Source of the DNA: Mycobacterium sp. DL99
Lineage (GTDB): Bacteria > Actinomycetota > Actinomycetes > Mycobacteriales > Mycobacteriaceae
DNA length: 64,000 nt
Reading direction: 5' to 3'
Assembly (NCBI RefSeq): GCF_004762045.1
Contig: NZ_SJOM01000007.1
Span: 3,771,008-3,835,007 of the forward strand
Shown here: positions 52,432 to 60,974 of the stretch, piece by piece
How positions within the stretch are numbered: the stretch's first letter is position 1
Layout of the letters: each line of letters starts with the position of its first letter
The notes under the pieces: generated by a model
What the model was told of the DNA's origin: nothing
The model's input: the letters and a program-made list of their open reading frames with translations, nothing else
The model's database searches: none
Position numbers and translations under genes: made by a program

Positions 52432-53259
52432 GTGAGCGAAGAACCGACCCCGACGCCGCGCCGCCCGGCGCTGTCGCCGTCGCGGGCCGGCGATTTCAAA
52501 CAGTGCCCGCTGCTGTACCGGTTCCGCGCCATCGACCGGCTCCCCGAGCCGCGGTCCACCGCCCAGCTGCGTGGATCGCTGGTGCATGCCGCGTTGGAGC
52601 AGCTCTACGGCCTGCCTGCGGCCGAGCGGGTGCATGACACCGCGCTGACGCTGGTCGAGCCGGCCTGGGAGCAGGTCGTCGCCGCCGAGCCCGAGCTGGC
52701 CGATACCGAATATCCGGCCACGCTGCTCGCCGAGGCCCGGGCGCTGTTGTCCGGCTACTACCGCCTGGAGGATCCGACCCGGTTCGATCCGCAGTGCTGC
52801 GAGCACCGGCTCGAGGTCGAACTGACCGACGGCACGGTGCTGCGCGGATTCGTCGACCGGATCGATGTCGCACCGTCCGGCGAGTTACGCGTCGTCGATT
52901 ACAAGACGGGCAAGGCCCCGCCCGAGGCGCGGGCGCAGGCCGAGTTCAAGGCGATGTTCCAGATGAAGTTCTACGCGGTGGCGTTGCTGCGCTCGCGTGG
53001 GGTGATGCCGTCGCGGCTGCGGTTGTTGTATCTGGCCGACGGTCAGGTGCTCGACTACTCCCCCGAGCACGACGAGCTACTGCGGTTCGAGCGCACGCTG
53101 ATGGCGATCTGGAAGGCCATCCAGGTGGCCGGGGCCACCGGCGACTTCCGGCCCAACCCGTCGAAGTTGTGCTCGTGGTGCGCACATCAGAGTTTGTGTC
53201 CGGCGTTCGGCGGCACCCCGCCGCCGTATCCCGGGTGGCCAGAATCAGGAGCTGCATGA
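52432..53259 (+). CDS. RecB-like PD-(D/E)XK nuclease with Fe-S type cysteines
   Basis: A 275-residue PD-(D/E)XK nuclease of the Cas4/AddB-like RecB family. It has SRAGDFKQCPLLYRFR at the N-terminus, RGSLVHAALEQLYGL, the catalytic GFVDRIDVAPSGELRVVDYK and the Gln of motif QMKFYAVA, then CSWCAHQSLCP near the C-terminus, which with the N-terminal Cys forms the 4Fe-4S set. It matches Rv2119. GTG 52432 is in frame with a natural N-terminus. A role in DNA end processing is likely. Its stop overlaps the next gene (ATGA, 53256-53259). Confidence 0.88.
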   Translation: MSEEPTPTPRRPALSPSRAGDFKQCPLLYRFRAIDRLPEPRSTAQLRGSLVHAALEQLYGLPAAERVHDTALTLVEPAWEQVVAAEPELADTEYPATLLAEARALLSGYYRLEDPTRFDPQCCEHRLEVELTDGTVLRGFVDRIDVAPSGELRVVDYKTGKAPPEARAQAEFKAMFQMKFYAVALLRSRGVMPSRLRLLYLADGQVLDYSPEHDELLRFERTLMAIWKAIQVAGATGDFRPNPSKLCSWCAHQSLCPAFGGTPPPYPGWPESGAA

Positions 53260-54053
53260 TCGGGTGTCACTACCATCGGCTTGGTTCCGATGGTGAGTAC
53301 CAGCTGTTCGAATCCACCGCCGATACCCGGAGCAACTGGGATCCGGCGATCCAGCACGGCTCGCCGCCGCTGGCGCTGTTGACCAAGGCGATCGAGGAGT
53401 TGGCCGCCGACTCAGACCTGCGGATCGGGCGGCTGACGCTCGACATCCTGGGCGCGATTCCCGTTGCGCCGGTGCGGGTTCGGGCCTGGGTGGACCGGCC
53501 GGGGTCACGGATCTCGATGGTCGTCTCCGAGATGGAGGCCGCTCGACCCGACGGCACCTGGCGCGCGGTGGCGCGGGTCACCGCCTGGCTGCTGGCTCCC
53601 AGCGACACCAGCGACGTGGTCACCGACCGCTTCCCGCCATTGGTGGAGGGCGAGGCGGCCGACGTGGCGCACAACTGGGAAGGCGCACCGGGCTATCTGG
53701 AAAGCGTGTCGTGGCGTCGGCAGAACGCGACCGACGGTGAGTCCGCGGTGGCCTGGATGAGTCCGTTGACGCCGGTGGTCGACGACGAGGAGACGACGGC
53801 CCTGCAGCGCCTGGCGCTGGTGGTGGATTCGGCGAACGGCATCGGCGCGGCGCTCGATCCGGAGAAGTTCGTGTTCATGAACACCGATACCGCGGTGCAT
53901 CTGCACCGGCTTCCGGAGGGGTCGGACTTCGCGGTGCGAGCCCGTGGTTCGATCGGACCGGACGGTATCGGCGTGACGACGGCGGAAATCTTTGACCGCC
54001 AAGGGTTTATCGGGACCTCGGCCCAGACCCTGCTGGTGATGCGGGTGCCGTGA
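53256..54053 (+). CDS. Acyl-CoA thioesterase-like double-hotdog protein
   Basis: A 265-residue protein with two hotdog halves typical of TesB-like acyl-CoA thioesterases. It has GSPPLALLTKAIEELA, GRLTLDILGAIPVAPVRVRA and ARVTAWLLAPSD in the first half, and VDSANGIGAALDPEKFVFMN with VHLHRLPEG in the second. The ATG overlaps the RecB-like gene by 4 nt and the next GTG overlaps its stop, giving a three-gene coupled unit. A paralogue-like gene lies at 56598. Substrate unknown. Confidence 0.8.
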   Translation: MIGCHYHRLGSDGEYQLFESTADTRSNWDPAIQHGSPPLALLTKAIEELAADSDLRIGRLTLDILGAIPVAPVRVRAWVDRPGSRISMVVSEMEAARPDGTWRAVARVTAWLLAPSDTSDVVTDRFPPLVEGEAADVAHNWEGAPGYLESVSWRRQNATDGESAVAWMSPLTPVVDDEETTALQRLALVVDSANGIGAALDPEKFVFMNTDTAVHLHRLPEGSDFAVRARGSIGPDGIGVTTAEIFDRQGFIGTSAQTLLVMRVP

Positions 54054-54568
54054 TCGTCGAATTGCGTCGCCAGTTCGACCTGGCCTGGGCGCTGACCGAC
54101 CTGCACCTGTCGGCGCTGGCCGACGAGGATCACCTGTGGGAACCGGGTCCGTCGGTATGGACCGTGCACGAGGATTCGTCGGGCCGGTGGTGGCCGGACT
54201 GGGCGGATACCGAGCCCGACCCGATTCCCGTTCCGACCATCGGCTGGCTGACCTGGCACATGATCTTCTGGTGGACGAGCGCGCTGGCGCACGTCGACGG
54301 ACGGCCGCCACCACCGCGCTCCGAGATCGACTGGCCCGGCCCCGCGGCCGCGGTGCAGCGGATCAGAGTGCTCAGCGCACGCTGGAGCGGCCTGCTGGAC
54401 TCGTTGACCGACACCGATCTTGTTGCCCCCGCGACGTTTCCGTGGGGGCCGGATAGCGGCCGTTCGCTGGCCGACACAGTCCTCTGGTTGAACGTCGAGC
54501 TGACGAAGAACGCCGCGGAGATCGGCCAGTTGCGCCTGCTGCGAGCGGTGAGCCGAACCGGCGACTAA
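54050..54568 (+). CDS. DinB-family protein
   Basis: A 172-residue four-helix-bundle protein of the DinB/YfiT-like superfamily, which often binds metal with three histidines. The helices start with VELRRQFDLAWALTDLHLSAL, PTIGWLTWHMIFWWTSALAHV and ADTVLWLNVELTKNAAEIGQ. The His in the second and the His-like positions are only partly conserved. GTG 54050 overlaps the previous stop by 4 nt. Possible thiol-dependent or metal-binding activity; function not known. Confidence 0.72.
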   Translation: MIVELRRQFDLAWALTDLHLSALADEDHLWEPGPSVWTVHEDSSGRWWPDWADTEPDPIPVPTIGWLTWHMIFWWTSALAHVDGRPPPPRSEIDWPGPAAAVQRIRVLSARWSGLLDSLTDTDLVAPATFPWGPDSGRSLADTVLWLNVELTKNAAEIGQLRLLRAVSRTGD

Positions 54569-54810
54569 TCGTCCTCGCCCTGGCTGTTGCCGTCACCGCC
54601 ATGCCAATCACCGCGCCAACGCGGACCGTCGTACCAACCGTTGTACCAGCCGGGCGTGTCCACGCAAGCATGCGCGAAACCATATGGACCACTCACGCAC
54701 AGGCCCGGATCGGCCGATGCCGACCCCGCCCCGGCAACCGCGACCCCGATCGGCACCGCCACTACGCCAAGGCCGACGGCCAACTTTCCAAGATTCTTCA
54801 AACGGATCAC
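54565..54810 (-). CDS. Small secreted aromatic-rich protein
   Basis: An 81-residue protein. A signal peptide (LGKLAVGLGVVAVPIGVAVA, then GAGSASA) ends at SASA before DPGLC, and the mature part of about 50 residues has two cysteines, many Trp, Tyr and Gly residues (WYNGWYDGPRWRGDWHGG) and an acidic end. GTG 54810 has GGAGGTG upstream; the longer frame to 54885 lacks a site. No family known to me. It overlaps the DinB gene end by 4 nt. It may act outside the cell. Confidence 0.7.
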   Translation of the reverse strand: MIRLKNLGKLAVGLGVVAVPIGVAVAGAGSASADPGLCVSGPYGFAHACVDTPGWYNGWYDGPRWRGDWHGGDGNSQGEDD

Positions 54811-55258
54811 ACCCCACCTCCGGCATAGCCTCGAGCAAGTAACCCCGTCCCCTGCCCACTGTAGTCCCACAGGGCATGGCCGCACGGCTCGATCCGGGTC
54901 CGCCGCACGCTGCGTGTGCCGATTTCAGATGGCGGATCCCATTGCCGCTTCCTGAGACTTTCCGAAATTCCGCTCATGATGGCGGACAACAGATTCCGCT
55001 TTCGGTGACGGATCCTAGAACCACACGGTTGTCCAGATCTTGCCCCTAAGGTCGTAGACGTCTGGGGTTGGTGCCTCAGATGCCCAGGGCGGGGTGTAGC
55101 TGAGATCTGGTTGCCGGACGTGTGGCTTCGCGAGGCTGGCTGCCCCACCGTGCTGGACGCTCTGACCGCTGATTGAGAGCTGATGCGAATCGTCGCTGTT
55201 TAGGGACATGACGGTGGAGCTGTCCACGGGCGTGACCTGCGAGCACAGGAGAACAACG
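54811..55258 (+). other. Gap holding the left flank of the IS110-type element
   Basis: This 448-nt stretch has no convincing gene. Its right part (about 55010-55258) precedes the transposase start and would be the non-coding end of an IS110 element, which in this family can encode a structured bridge RNA. Inverted segments are visible, such as CTCAG around 55078 with CTGAG about 20 nt later. The exact left boundary cannot be set because IS110 elements lack terminal inverted repeats. Confidence 0.45.
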
Positions 55259-56400
55259 GTGACGGTGCGACCACAGGTGTGGATCGGAATCGACGTCGGC
55301 AAGCTCGGCCATCACGCATGCGCGGTGGATGAGACCGGCAAGGTGGTGTGGACGCAGAAACTCGCCAATGAACAGCGTGCGATCGAGGCGATGATTGAGC
55401 GTGCGCAGAAGTCTGCCGAGCGGGTGCAGTGGGCAATCGATCTGACCAGTCCGATCGCTTCGATGCTGATCACGGTGCTGCTGGCTGCCGGCGAGTCGGT
55501 GGTCTACGTGCCTGGCCGGGTGGTGAACACCATAACGAACGCGTTTCGCGGCGAATGCAAGACTGACGCCAAGGACGCCCGGGGGATCGCCCAAACCGCC
55601 CGAATGCGAACCGATCTCGCCGACGTGACGATGCCCGAGGATCTGGTGGTGGAGTTGACCCAGCTGACCGGCTACCGCACCGACGTGATGGCCGACTGGG
55701 TCCGCGGCATCAACCGGCTGCGGTCGCTGCGGGGGTCGATCTTCCCCGCTTTGGAAGCGGTGTTCGACTATTCCGCCCGCACACCACTCATCCTGGTGGC
55801 CGGGCTATACACCCCGGCGGAAATCCGAGCCGCCGGCACCGAGGGCGTCACGGCTCACCTGGCTGCCAATAAGGGGTGGGCACCTGGGATCGCCAAGACC
55901 GCGGCCAAGCTGCTCGAGCTGGATCGCGAGATCAAGGACCTCGACAAGACGATCGCTGAGCGTTTCCGCGATCACCCGTACGCCCGGATCACCGAGTCCC
56001 CGCCTGGCTTCGGACCCAACCTGGGGCTGAATTCCTCGTCGTAACCCGCGGCGACCTGGCATCGTTCACCACAGCTGGGCGGCTGGCGTCGTATGCCGGA
56101 TTGGTTCCGGTGCCCCAAGATTCGGGTCGCGTCAGCGGCAATCTTCGCCGGCCGAAACGCTTCAACCGCCGCCTGCGGCGGGTGTTCTATCTGGCGGCGC
56201 TGTCGATCCTGCGCACCGGCGGACCGTCTCGGCAGTTCTATGACCGCAAACGCGGTGAACGCCTCGTCCATAGCCAGGCGTTGCTCGCCCTGGCGCGGCG
56301 CCTTGTCGACGCGCTGTGGGCACTGCTGCGCGACGGCCGAGAATTCACGCTCGACTAGCCTGCAACCCCCGCCGCGGCCTGACTGCGCTGATGTCTCGCT
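55010..56400. mobile_element. IS110-family insertion sequence (approximate ends)
   Basis: The transposase pseudogene with its flanks defines an IS110-type element. Ends are approximate because this family has no terminal inverted repeats and makes little or no target duplication. The element lies in an accessory stretch between the RecB-like gene and the DUF4126/hisG block. Confidence 0.7.
55259..56358 (+). pseudogene. IS110-family transposase, frameshifted
   Basis: The gene reads as an IS110/IS116-type transposase of about 366 residues in two frames. The first part (GTG 55259, AGGAGA upstream) has the RuvC-like DEDD start WIGIDVGKLGHHACAVDETG and KTDAKDARGIAQTAR. It stops early at 56042 after PNLGLNSSS. 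The second part continues in another frame with AEFLVVTRGDLASFTTAGRLASYAGLVP, a serine-containing QDSGRVSGNLRR and ends at 56358. One missing G in GGGG at 56023-56026 would restore the frame. The copy is likely inactive unless the shift is suppressed. Confidence 0.9.
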
Positions 56401-56597
56401 TCGGGAGTTAAACGCCACCCGATTCCCACGAAGCACTTGGGACCGCACCACTTCGGTCGAAGGGGATGCCGCAGACATTCGCGAAACTGATCGACATCTT
56501 GCCGCTGCACCGCGGCCTGCCCATGGTCATAAGACCACCGGCAGCACGTTCAAATGCAACGGGTTGAGCTAACGTCATCTCCGGGAGGACTAATGCC

Positions 56598-57380
56598 GTG
56601 ACATCATTCTTCACCTCCGACGACACCGGTGCATTGACACCGCAAGACATCTCGGTCAGCGTTTGGTCGGACACGCAGATTGGCGGATACGCCGTCTGCG
56701 GGGCACTCGCGCGTGAGATCGAAAAGACCACCAATGCGCCAGGATTCATACCGGCCCGACTGACGGTGGACCTCTTCAAACCGGTCCGAACCGAGCCGCT
56801 CACCATGCGTAGTGCCATCATTCGCCGCGGAAACCGAATCATCATGACCGATGCCACCGTGACGCAAGCGGGAGAGCCTAGAGCACGCGCGACCGCCCTC
56901 TACCTCCCAACGACCGAAGACCCACCCGGACAGGTATGGCACCGCGCGGACCCCATCTCCGCACCCCCGTTCGACGACCGCACCGAGGCCGGCCCACCGA
57001 TGATCACCAGCGGCGATAGCGACTGGACCACCGACTTCTCCGCCCACAACAACGCCGAGCGCAAGACGATCTGGCAGCTCTTCCCGACGCTCGTCGACGA
57101 CGAACCCCTCAGCCCCTTTCAGAACGCCGCCCTGATCGCTGAGAACACCAGCCTGATCTGCAATTGGGGCACCCACGGACCGGGATATATCAACACCGAT
57201 ATGACCCTCACGCTCACCCGGCTTCCCACCGGCCAGGGCATTGGCCTACGCGCCGACGACCAACTCACCAGCCGCGGCATCGCCGTCGGAACCGCAACCC
57301 TCTTCGATCACCTCGGACCAGCCGGCAAATGCAGCGTCACTGCAATCTCGAATGCCCGACGCCAACACAACCTGACCTGA
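56598..57380 (+). CDS. Second thioesterase-like double-hotdog protein
   Basis: A 260-residue protein with two hotdog-like halves: IGGYAVCGALAREIEKTTNA, ARLTVDLFKPVRTEP and IIMTDATVTQAGEPRA in the first half, and FQNAALIAENTSLICNWGTH, TDMTLTLTRLPTG in the second. GTG 56598 has GGGAGGA 8 nt upstream. It resembles the 53256 gene in layout but not closely in sequence, and its base composition is somewhat less GC-rich, which may indicate a later arrival together with the neighbouring IS. Substrate unknown. Confidence 0.72.
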   Translation: MTSFFTSDDTGALTPQDISVSVWSDTQIGGYAVCGALAREIEKTTNAPGFIPARLTVDLFKPVRTEPLTMRSAIIRRGNRIIMTDATVTQAGEPRARATALYLPTTEDPPGQVWHRADPISAPPFDDRTEAGPPMITSGDSDWTTDFSAHNNAERKTIWQLFPTLVDDEPLSPFQNAALIAENTSLICNWGTHGPGYINTDMTLTLTRLPTGQGIGLRADDQLTSRGIAVGTATLFDHLGPAGKCSVTAISNARRQHNLT

Positions 57381-57633
57381 GCGCCTCGACCGGCCGCGCC
57401 GACGAAACAGTGGACTCGGCGCCTTCGCAGTTGACACCATCATTGAGAGTCTCGCCGCTCAACGGCCGTCGGCTGGTTCAATTCTCGCCTGGCTCGCGCG
57501 GATGCGCTAAAGAGCCGCTGGGCCTTTGCGAACCAGTACTCGTTGTAGCTGATGGCTGCCACTCGAGCCACAAGCTGACCGCCGGGGCCGGTCGACAGCC
57601 GCGCCGGAAGTCCAAGCGCGCCCGCTCTTTTGC

Positions 57634-57882
57634 TCAGCGAAAATAAGGTTCAACCGTGCCACTGATCTTGACGACCATAGGATTTCCGCGGCGATCCTTC
57701 GCGGTAGGGACTTCAACACGCACCCAACCCTCGGCCACGTTGTATTCGTGAACATTGGTTTTCTCGACGCCATTAAAGCGAATACCCACGTCGCGGCGGA
57801 GCACCTCTTCGCTATAGAAGGGGCTGCGCGGGTCGATGGAGAGATGATTCGGTGGAACGTCTACGTTCTGGTCCTCGGACAT
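57634..57882 (-). CDS. DUF3297 protein
   Basis: An 82-residue protein with the DUF3297 pattern: LSIDPRSPFYSEEVLRRDVG, FNGVEKTNVHEYNVAEGW, and VPTAKDRRGNPMVVKISGT. The family is small, cytosolic and of unknown function. It starts at ATG 57882 and stands alone, with gaps of 253 and 271 nt on either side in which I see no other gene. Confidence 0.88.
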   Translation of the reverse strand: MSEDQNVDVPPNHLSIDPRSPFYSEEVLRRDVGIRFNGVEKTNVHEYNVAEGWVRVEVPTAKDRRGNPMVVKISGTVEPYFR

Positions 57883-58123
57883 GATGGCCTTCGTTGAATG
57901 CTGCGTTAGGTGCTCGGATTGATCCTCAGAGAATCTACGCGACCGTGCAGTAGCGGGTTGCGCGTAGGTCTTGGCGGGCCGCCTTGAGGAGTACGAACGT
58001 CGGCACGTCCGATCGGTTCAGCGGGGGATCCGATCGCCGGCGCCAGGGGGTGGCTTCAACCCCTCGATACCCGTGTGCGGTGTCGCTGAGATTGCACTTC
58101 ACCCCGAGATATATTCTCTTGTG

Positions 58124-58133
58124 TCTATATAGA
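58124..58133. promoter_or_regulatory. Candidate ArsR operator
   Basis: TCTATATAGA is a perfect 10-bp palindrome 21 nt before the ArsR start. It lies within an outer inverted repeat, ATTGCACT (58091-58098) and AGTGCAAT (58137-58144). The AT-rich core also looks like a -10 region, so repressor binding would block transcription. Confidence 0.55.
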
Positions 58134-58153
58134 TGTAGTGCAATACTCGACCC

Positions 58154-58471
58154 ATGGACGTGTTCGAAGCAGTCGCCGAACCCAGCCGACGCGCATTGCT
58201 CGACGCCCTCGTCGACGGTGAACGCACCGCAGGCGAGTTGGTGGCCACCCTGCCGGGGCTGACCCAGCCGACGGTGTCACGGCACCTGCGGGTGTTGCGG
58301 GAGGTCGGTCTGGTCGAGGTGCGACCCGACGCACAGCGCCGCATCTACGCCTTACGCGCCGACGGCCTGGTGCAGATCGACGAGTGGATCGAGCGGTACC
58401 GCCGCTACTGGTCGGATCACCTGGACGCCCTGGAACGTCATCTCAAAGCGACCCACAAGGAGACGAAATGA
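58154..58471 (+). CDS. ArsR-family regulator
   Basis: A 105-residue winged-helix regulator. It starts MDVFEAVAEPSRRALLDALV and has the recognition helix LTQPTVSRHLRVLREVGLVE. It has no metal-binding cysteine pair, so it belongs to the group that pairs with SRPBCC proteins. It overlaps the next gene (ATGA, 58468-58471) and is likely autoregulated through the palindromes upstream. Confidence 0.9.
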   Translation: MDVFEAVAEPSRRALLDALVDGERTAGELVATLPGLTQPTVSRHLRVLREVGLVEVRPDAQRRIYALRADGLVQIDEWIERYRRYWSDHLDALERHLKATHKETK

Positions 58472-59016
58472 CCAGCCGTGAAGGCAAACTCACAGTCGAG
58501 GGCGACCGGGCCGCCCTGAACTTCGAGCGGCGCCTGCCTTATCCGGTCGAGGCGGTGTGGGCCGCCATCACCGATCCCGCACAACGCGACCAATGGATGG
58601 GCGAAACGATGATCGACGCCCGCGAAGGCGGCGCGATCGAGATGATTCCGCACTCTCCGCCGATCCCGGCGCAACAGAAGAAGATGACCGGACGGATCCG
58701 GGTGTGGGACCCGCCACGGGTTTTCGAACACGAGTGGAACCAGCCCGTCCTGTCCGCCCCCGAATCCGGCGTCGTGCGTTACGAACTCATCCCGGATGGC
58801 GAGGGCACCCTGCTCCGATTCACGCACCGCGGCCTGACGGTCTCCGACGGTCAGGGATTCCACCCCGGCACCCACGCCTATCTGGACCGACTGGAGGCCT
58901 ATCTCGGCGGGCAACCCTTGCCCGACTGGGCCCAGCGTTATCAGGAAGTCGCTCAAACACTCGGAACCCAATGGACCCCGGAGACAGGAAACGACCATGC
59001 ATCGCAACGGAACTGA
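58468..59016 (+). CDS. SRPBCC (AHSA1/START-like) protein
   Basis: A 182-residue protein with the SRPBCC fold: NFERRLPYPVEAVWAAITDP, WMGETMIDAREGG, RIRVWDPPRVFEHEW and TLLRFTHRGL. Such proteins bind hydrophobic ligands and are commonly paired with this type of ArsR. ATG 58468 has AAGGAGA upstream. The flavodoxin-like gene starts 20 nt before its stop. Confidence 0.88.
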   Translation: MTSREGKLTVEGDRAALNFERRLPYPVEAVWAAITDPAQRDQWMGETMIDAREGGAIEMIPHSPPIPAQQKKMTGRIRVWDPPRVFEHEWNQPVLSAPESGVVRYELIPDGEGTLLRFTHRGLTVSDGQGFHPGTHAYLDRLEAYLGGQPLPDWAQRYQEVAQTLGTQWTPETGNDHASQRN

Positions 59017-59629
59017 CGTCGCCGCACCCACAGTCGCGGTGGTCTACCACTCCGGGTTCGGTCACACGTCGACCCTGGCCGATGCGGTCGCGGCCGGAGC
59101 CGCTGACGCCGGAGCCGACGTCACCGTCATGCACGTCGAGGCCGTGACCGACCAGGATTGGGACGTGCTGGACGGTATCGACGCCATGATCTTCGGCAGC
59201 CCCACCTACATGGGCAACGTGTCAGCAGGATTTCAGACCTTTGCCGAGAAGACCGGCCGGCGGTGCATGGAAGGCAGGTGGCGCGACAAGATCGCGGCCG
59301 GGTTCACGAACTCCGGAGCCAAGAGCGGAGACAAACTCGCCACGTTGAACTCCCTTGCGATCTTCGCCGCCCAGCACCATATGCATTGGGTGAACCTGGG
59401 TTTGGGAGCCGGCTGGAACAGCGCGGGCGGCAGCGAGCATGACCTGAACCGACTCGGGTTCTGGCTGGGTGCCGCGGCAGCCACCGATGTCGACGCTGGG
59501 CCCGACCAGATGCACCCGGCGGATCTCCAGACCTGCCGCCACCTCGGGCATCGTGTCGCGCTGGTGACGCGTCAGCTCAACATCGGCCGCACGCTCAGTC
59601 CAGCGGCTTCAGCTCCTGCAGCATCGTAG
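58997..59629 (+). CDS. Flavodoxin/WrbA-like NAD(P)H:quinone or FMN reductase
   Basis: A 210-residue flavodoxin-fold protein. The phosphate-binding loop is VVYHSGFGHTSTLADAVAAG, and the isoalloxazine site region is FGSPTYMGNVSAGF. It resembles WrbA-type NAD(P)H:quinone oxidoreductases. The start overlaps the SRPBCC gene by 20 nt, and its 3' end overlaps the convergent flavoprotein gene by 35 nt (59595-59629). A redox partner role for the operon is possible. Confidence 0.85.
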   Translation: MHRNGTDVAAPTVAVVYHSGFGHTSTLADAVAAGAADAGADVTVMHVEAVTDQDWDVLDGIDAMIFGSPTYMGNVSAGFQTFAEKTGRRCMEGRWRDKIAAGFTNSGAKSGDKLATLNSLAIFAAQHHMHWVNLGLGAGWNSAGGSEHDLNRLGFWLGAAAATDVDAGPDQMHPADLQTCRHLGHRVALVTRQLNIGRTLSPAASAPAAS

Positions 59630-60971
59630 GCACCAGCTCGCTGACGGTGGGGTGGATGTGCATCGTGCGTGAAATCGCGGTGTAGGGCAGTTTCGCCGTC
59701 ATGACGTCGAGGATCGAGTGCACCACCTCGTCGCCGCCGACACCGAGGATCGACGCCCCCAGAATCTCCTCGGTCTCGGCATCCACCACCACCTTCATGA
59801 AGCCCTGTGTCTCACCCTTCTCCACCGCACGGCCTACCCTGGTCATCGGACGCTTGCCCACCAACGCTTTTCGGCCGGACTTCCGGACCTGATCGACCGT
59901 CATCCCGGCCCGGCCCAGGGGCGGATCGATGTAGAGCGCGTAGGTGGCGATGCGATCGCTCACGCGACGCGGATCATCGTCGAGCAGATTGGCGGCGACG
60001 ATCTCGAAGTCGTTGTAGGACGTGTGGGTGAAGGCGCCCTTGCCGTTGCAGTCCCCCATCGCCCAGATGTGCTCGGCCGTGGTGCGCAGCTGATCGTCGA
60101 CCACGACATAGCCACGTCCGTCGACGTCCACGCCGGCGTTCTCCAACCCGAGATCGTCGGTGTTGGGCGCCCGCCCCACCGCGAGCAGCAGGTGCGTTCC
60201 GGCAATCGGATCGGCACCGTCGCGAGGCGTCACCTCGAAACCGCCGTCCCGCTTGGCAAACCGGATGCCGGTGGCATTGAGCACCACGTCGATCCCCTCG
60301 GCCCGGAGGATCTCGGCGATGGTGGCGGATACGTCCTCGTCCTCACGCGAGGTCAGCCGTGGCCCCTTCTCGATCACCGTCACCCGGGCACCGAACCGGC
60401 GGTACATCTGTGCGAACTCCAGCGCGATGTAACTGCCGCCCACGATCACCAGATGCTCGGGGACAAGGTTCAGGTCCAGGATCCCGACGTTGGTGAGGTA
60501 GTCGATACCGTCCAGGCCGGGAAATTCCGGAACCACGGCGCGGCCACCGACATTGAGGAAGATCCGATCGGCCCGCAGCAATTCGCCGTCGACCTCGATG
60601 GTGTGGGGGTCGACAAAACGGGCATGGCCCCGGATCAGGCTGGCACCATCCATGCCCTGCAACCAGTCCTCGACACCACGGCGATCGGCCAGCATGATCG
60701 CATCCTTGCGGGCTTTGACCTTGGCCATGTCGACGTCGACTTCACCTGTGCCGATACCGAAATCGGCACCGCGCCGAGCGAGGTGGGCGGCATGGGCACT
60801 GGCCACAAGGGTTTTGGTGGGGATGCAGCCGGTGTTGACACAGGTGCCGCCGACCAGCTTGCGTTCGATCACCGCGACGGTCTGCCCCGCCGCGGTCAAC
60901 CGACCGGCCAGCGGCGGTCCGGCCTGACCCGCGCCGATGACGATTGCGTCGAAACTTTGCGCGGGCGCCAT
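59595..60971 (-). CDS. FAD-dependent pyridine nucleotide-disulfide oxidoreductase (mercuric-reductase-like)
   Basis: A 458-residue flavoprotein. The FAD-binding loop is IVIGAGQAGPPLAGRL, and the redox-active disulfide is in GGTCVNTGCIPTKTLV (about 41-56). The NAD(P) loop is VIVGGSYIALEFAQMYRRFG, and the C-terminal dimer interface ends with HIHPTVSELVPTMLQEL. It lacks the extra N-terminal HMA domain and C-terminal cysteine pair of true mercuric reductases, so reduction of quinones or a disulfide substrate is more likely. The gene next upstream on the strand (DUF4126) ends 4 nt before it. Confidence 0.88.
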   Translation of the reverse strand: MAPAQSFDAIVIGAGQAGPPLAGRLTAAGQTVAVIERKLVGGTCVNTGCIPTKTLVASAHAAHLARRGADFGIGTGEVDVDMAKVKARKDAIMLADRRGVEDWLQGMDGASLIRGHARFVDPHTIEVDGELLRADRIFLNVGGRAVVPEFPGLDGIDYLTNVGILDLNLVPEHLVIVGGSYIALEFAQMYRRFGARVTVIEKGPRLTSREDEDVSATIAEILRAEGIDVVLNATGIRFAKRDGGFEVTPRDGADPIAGTHLLLAVGRAPNTDDLGLENAGVDVDGRGYVVVDDQLRTTAEHIWAMGDCNGKGAFTHTSYNDFEIVAANLLDDDPRRVSDRIATYALYIDPPLGRAGMTVDQVRKSGRKALVGKRPMTRVGRAVEKGETQGFMKVVVDAETEEILGASILGVGGDEVVHSILDVMTAKLPYTAISRTMHIHPTVSELVPTMLQELKPLD

Positions 60972-60974
60972 GGG

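Noticed and set aside
56023..56026. Programmed frameshift in the IS110 transposase
   Set aside because: IS110 transposases are normally made from one frame, and the GGGG run lacks a typical slippery heptamer, so a mutation or sequencing error is more likely.
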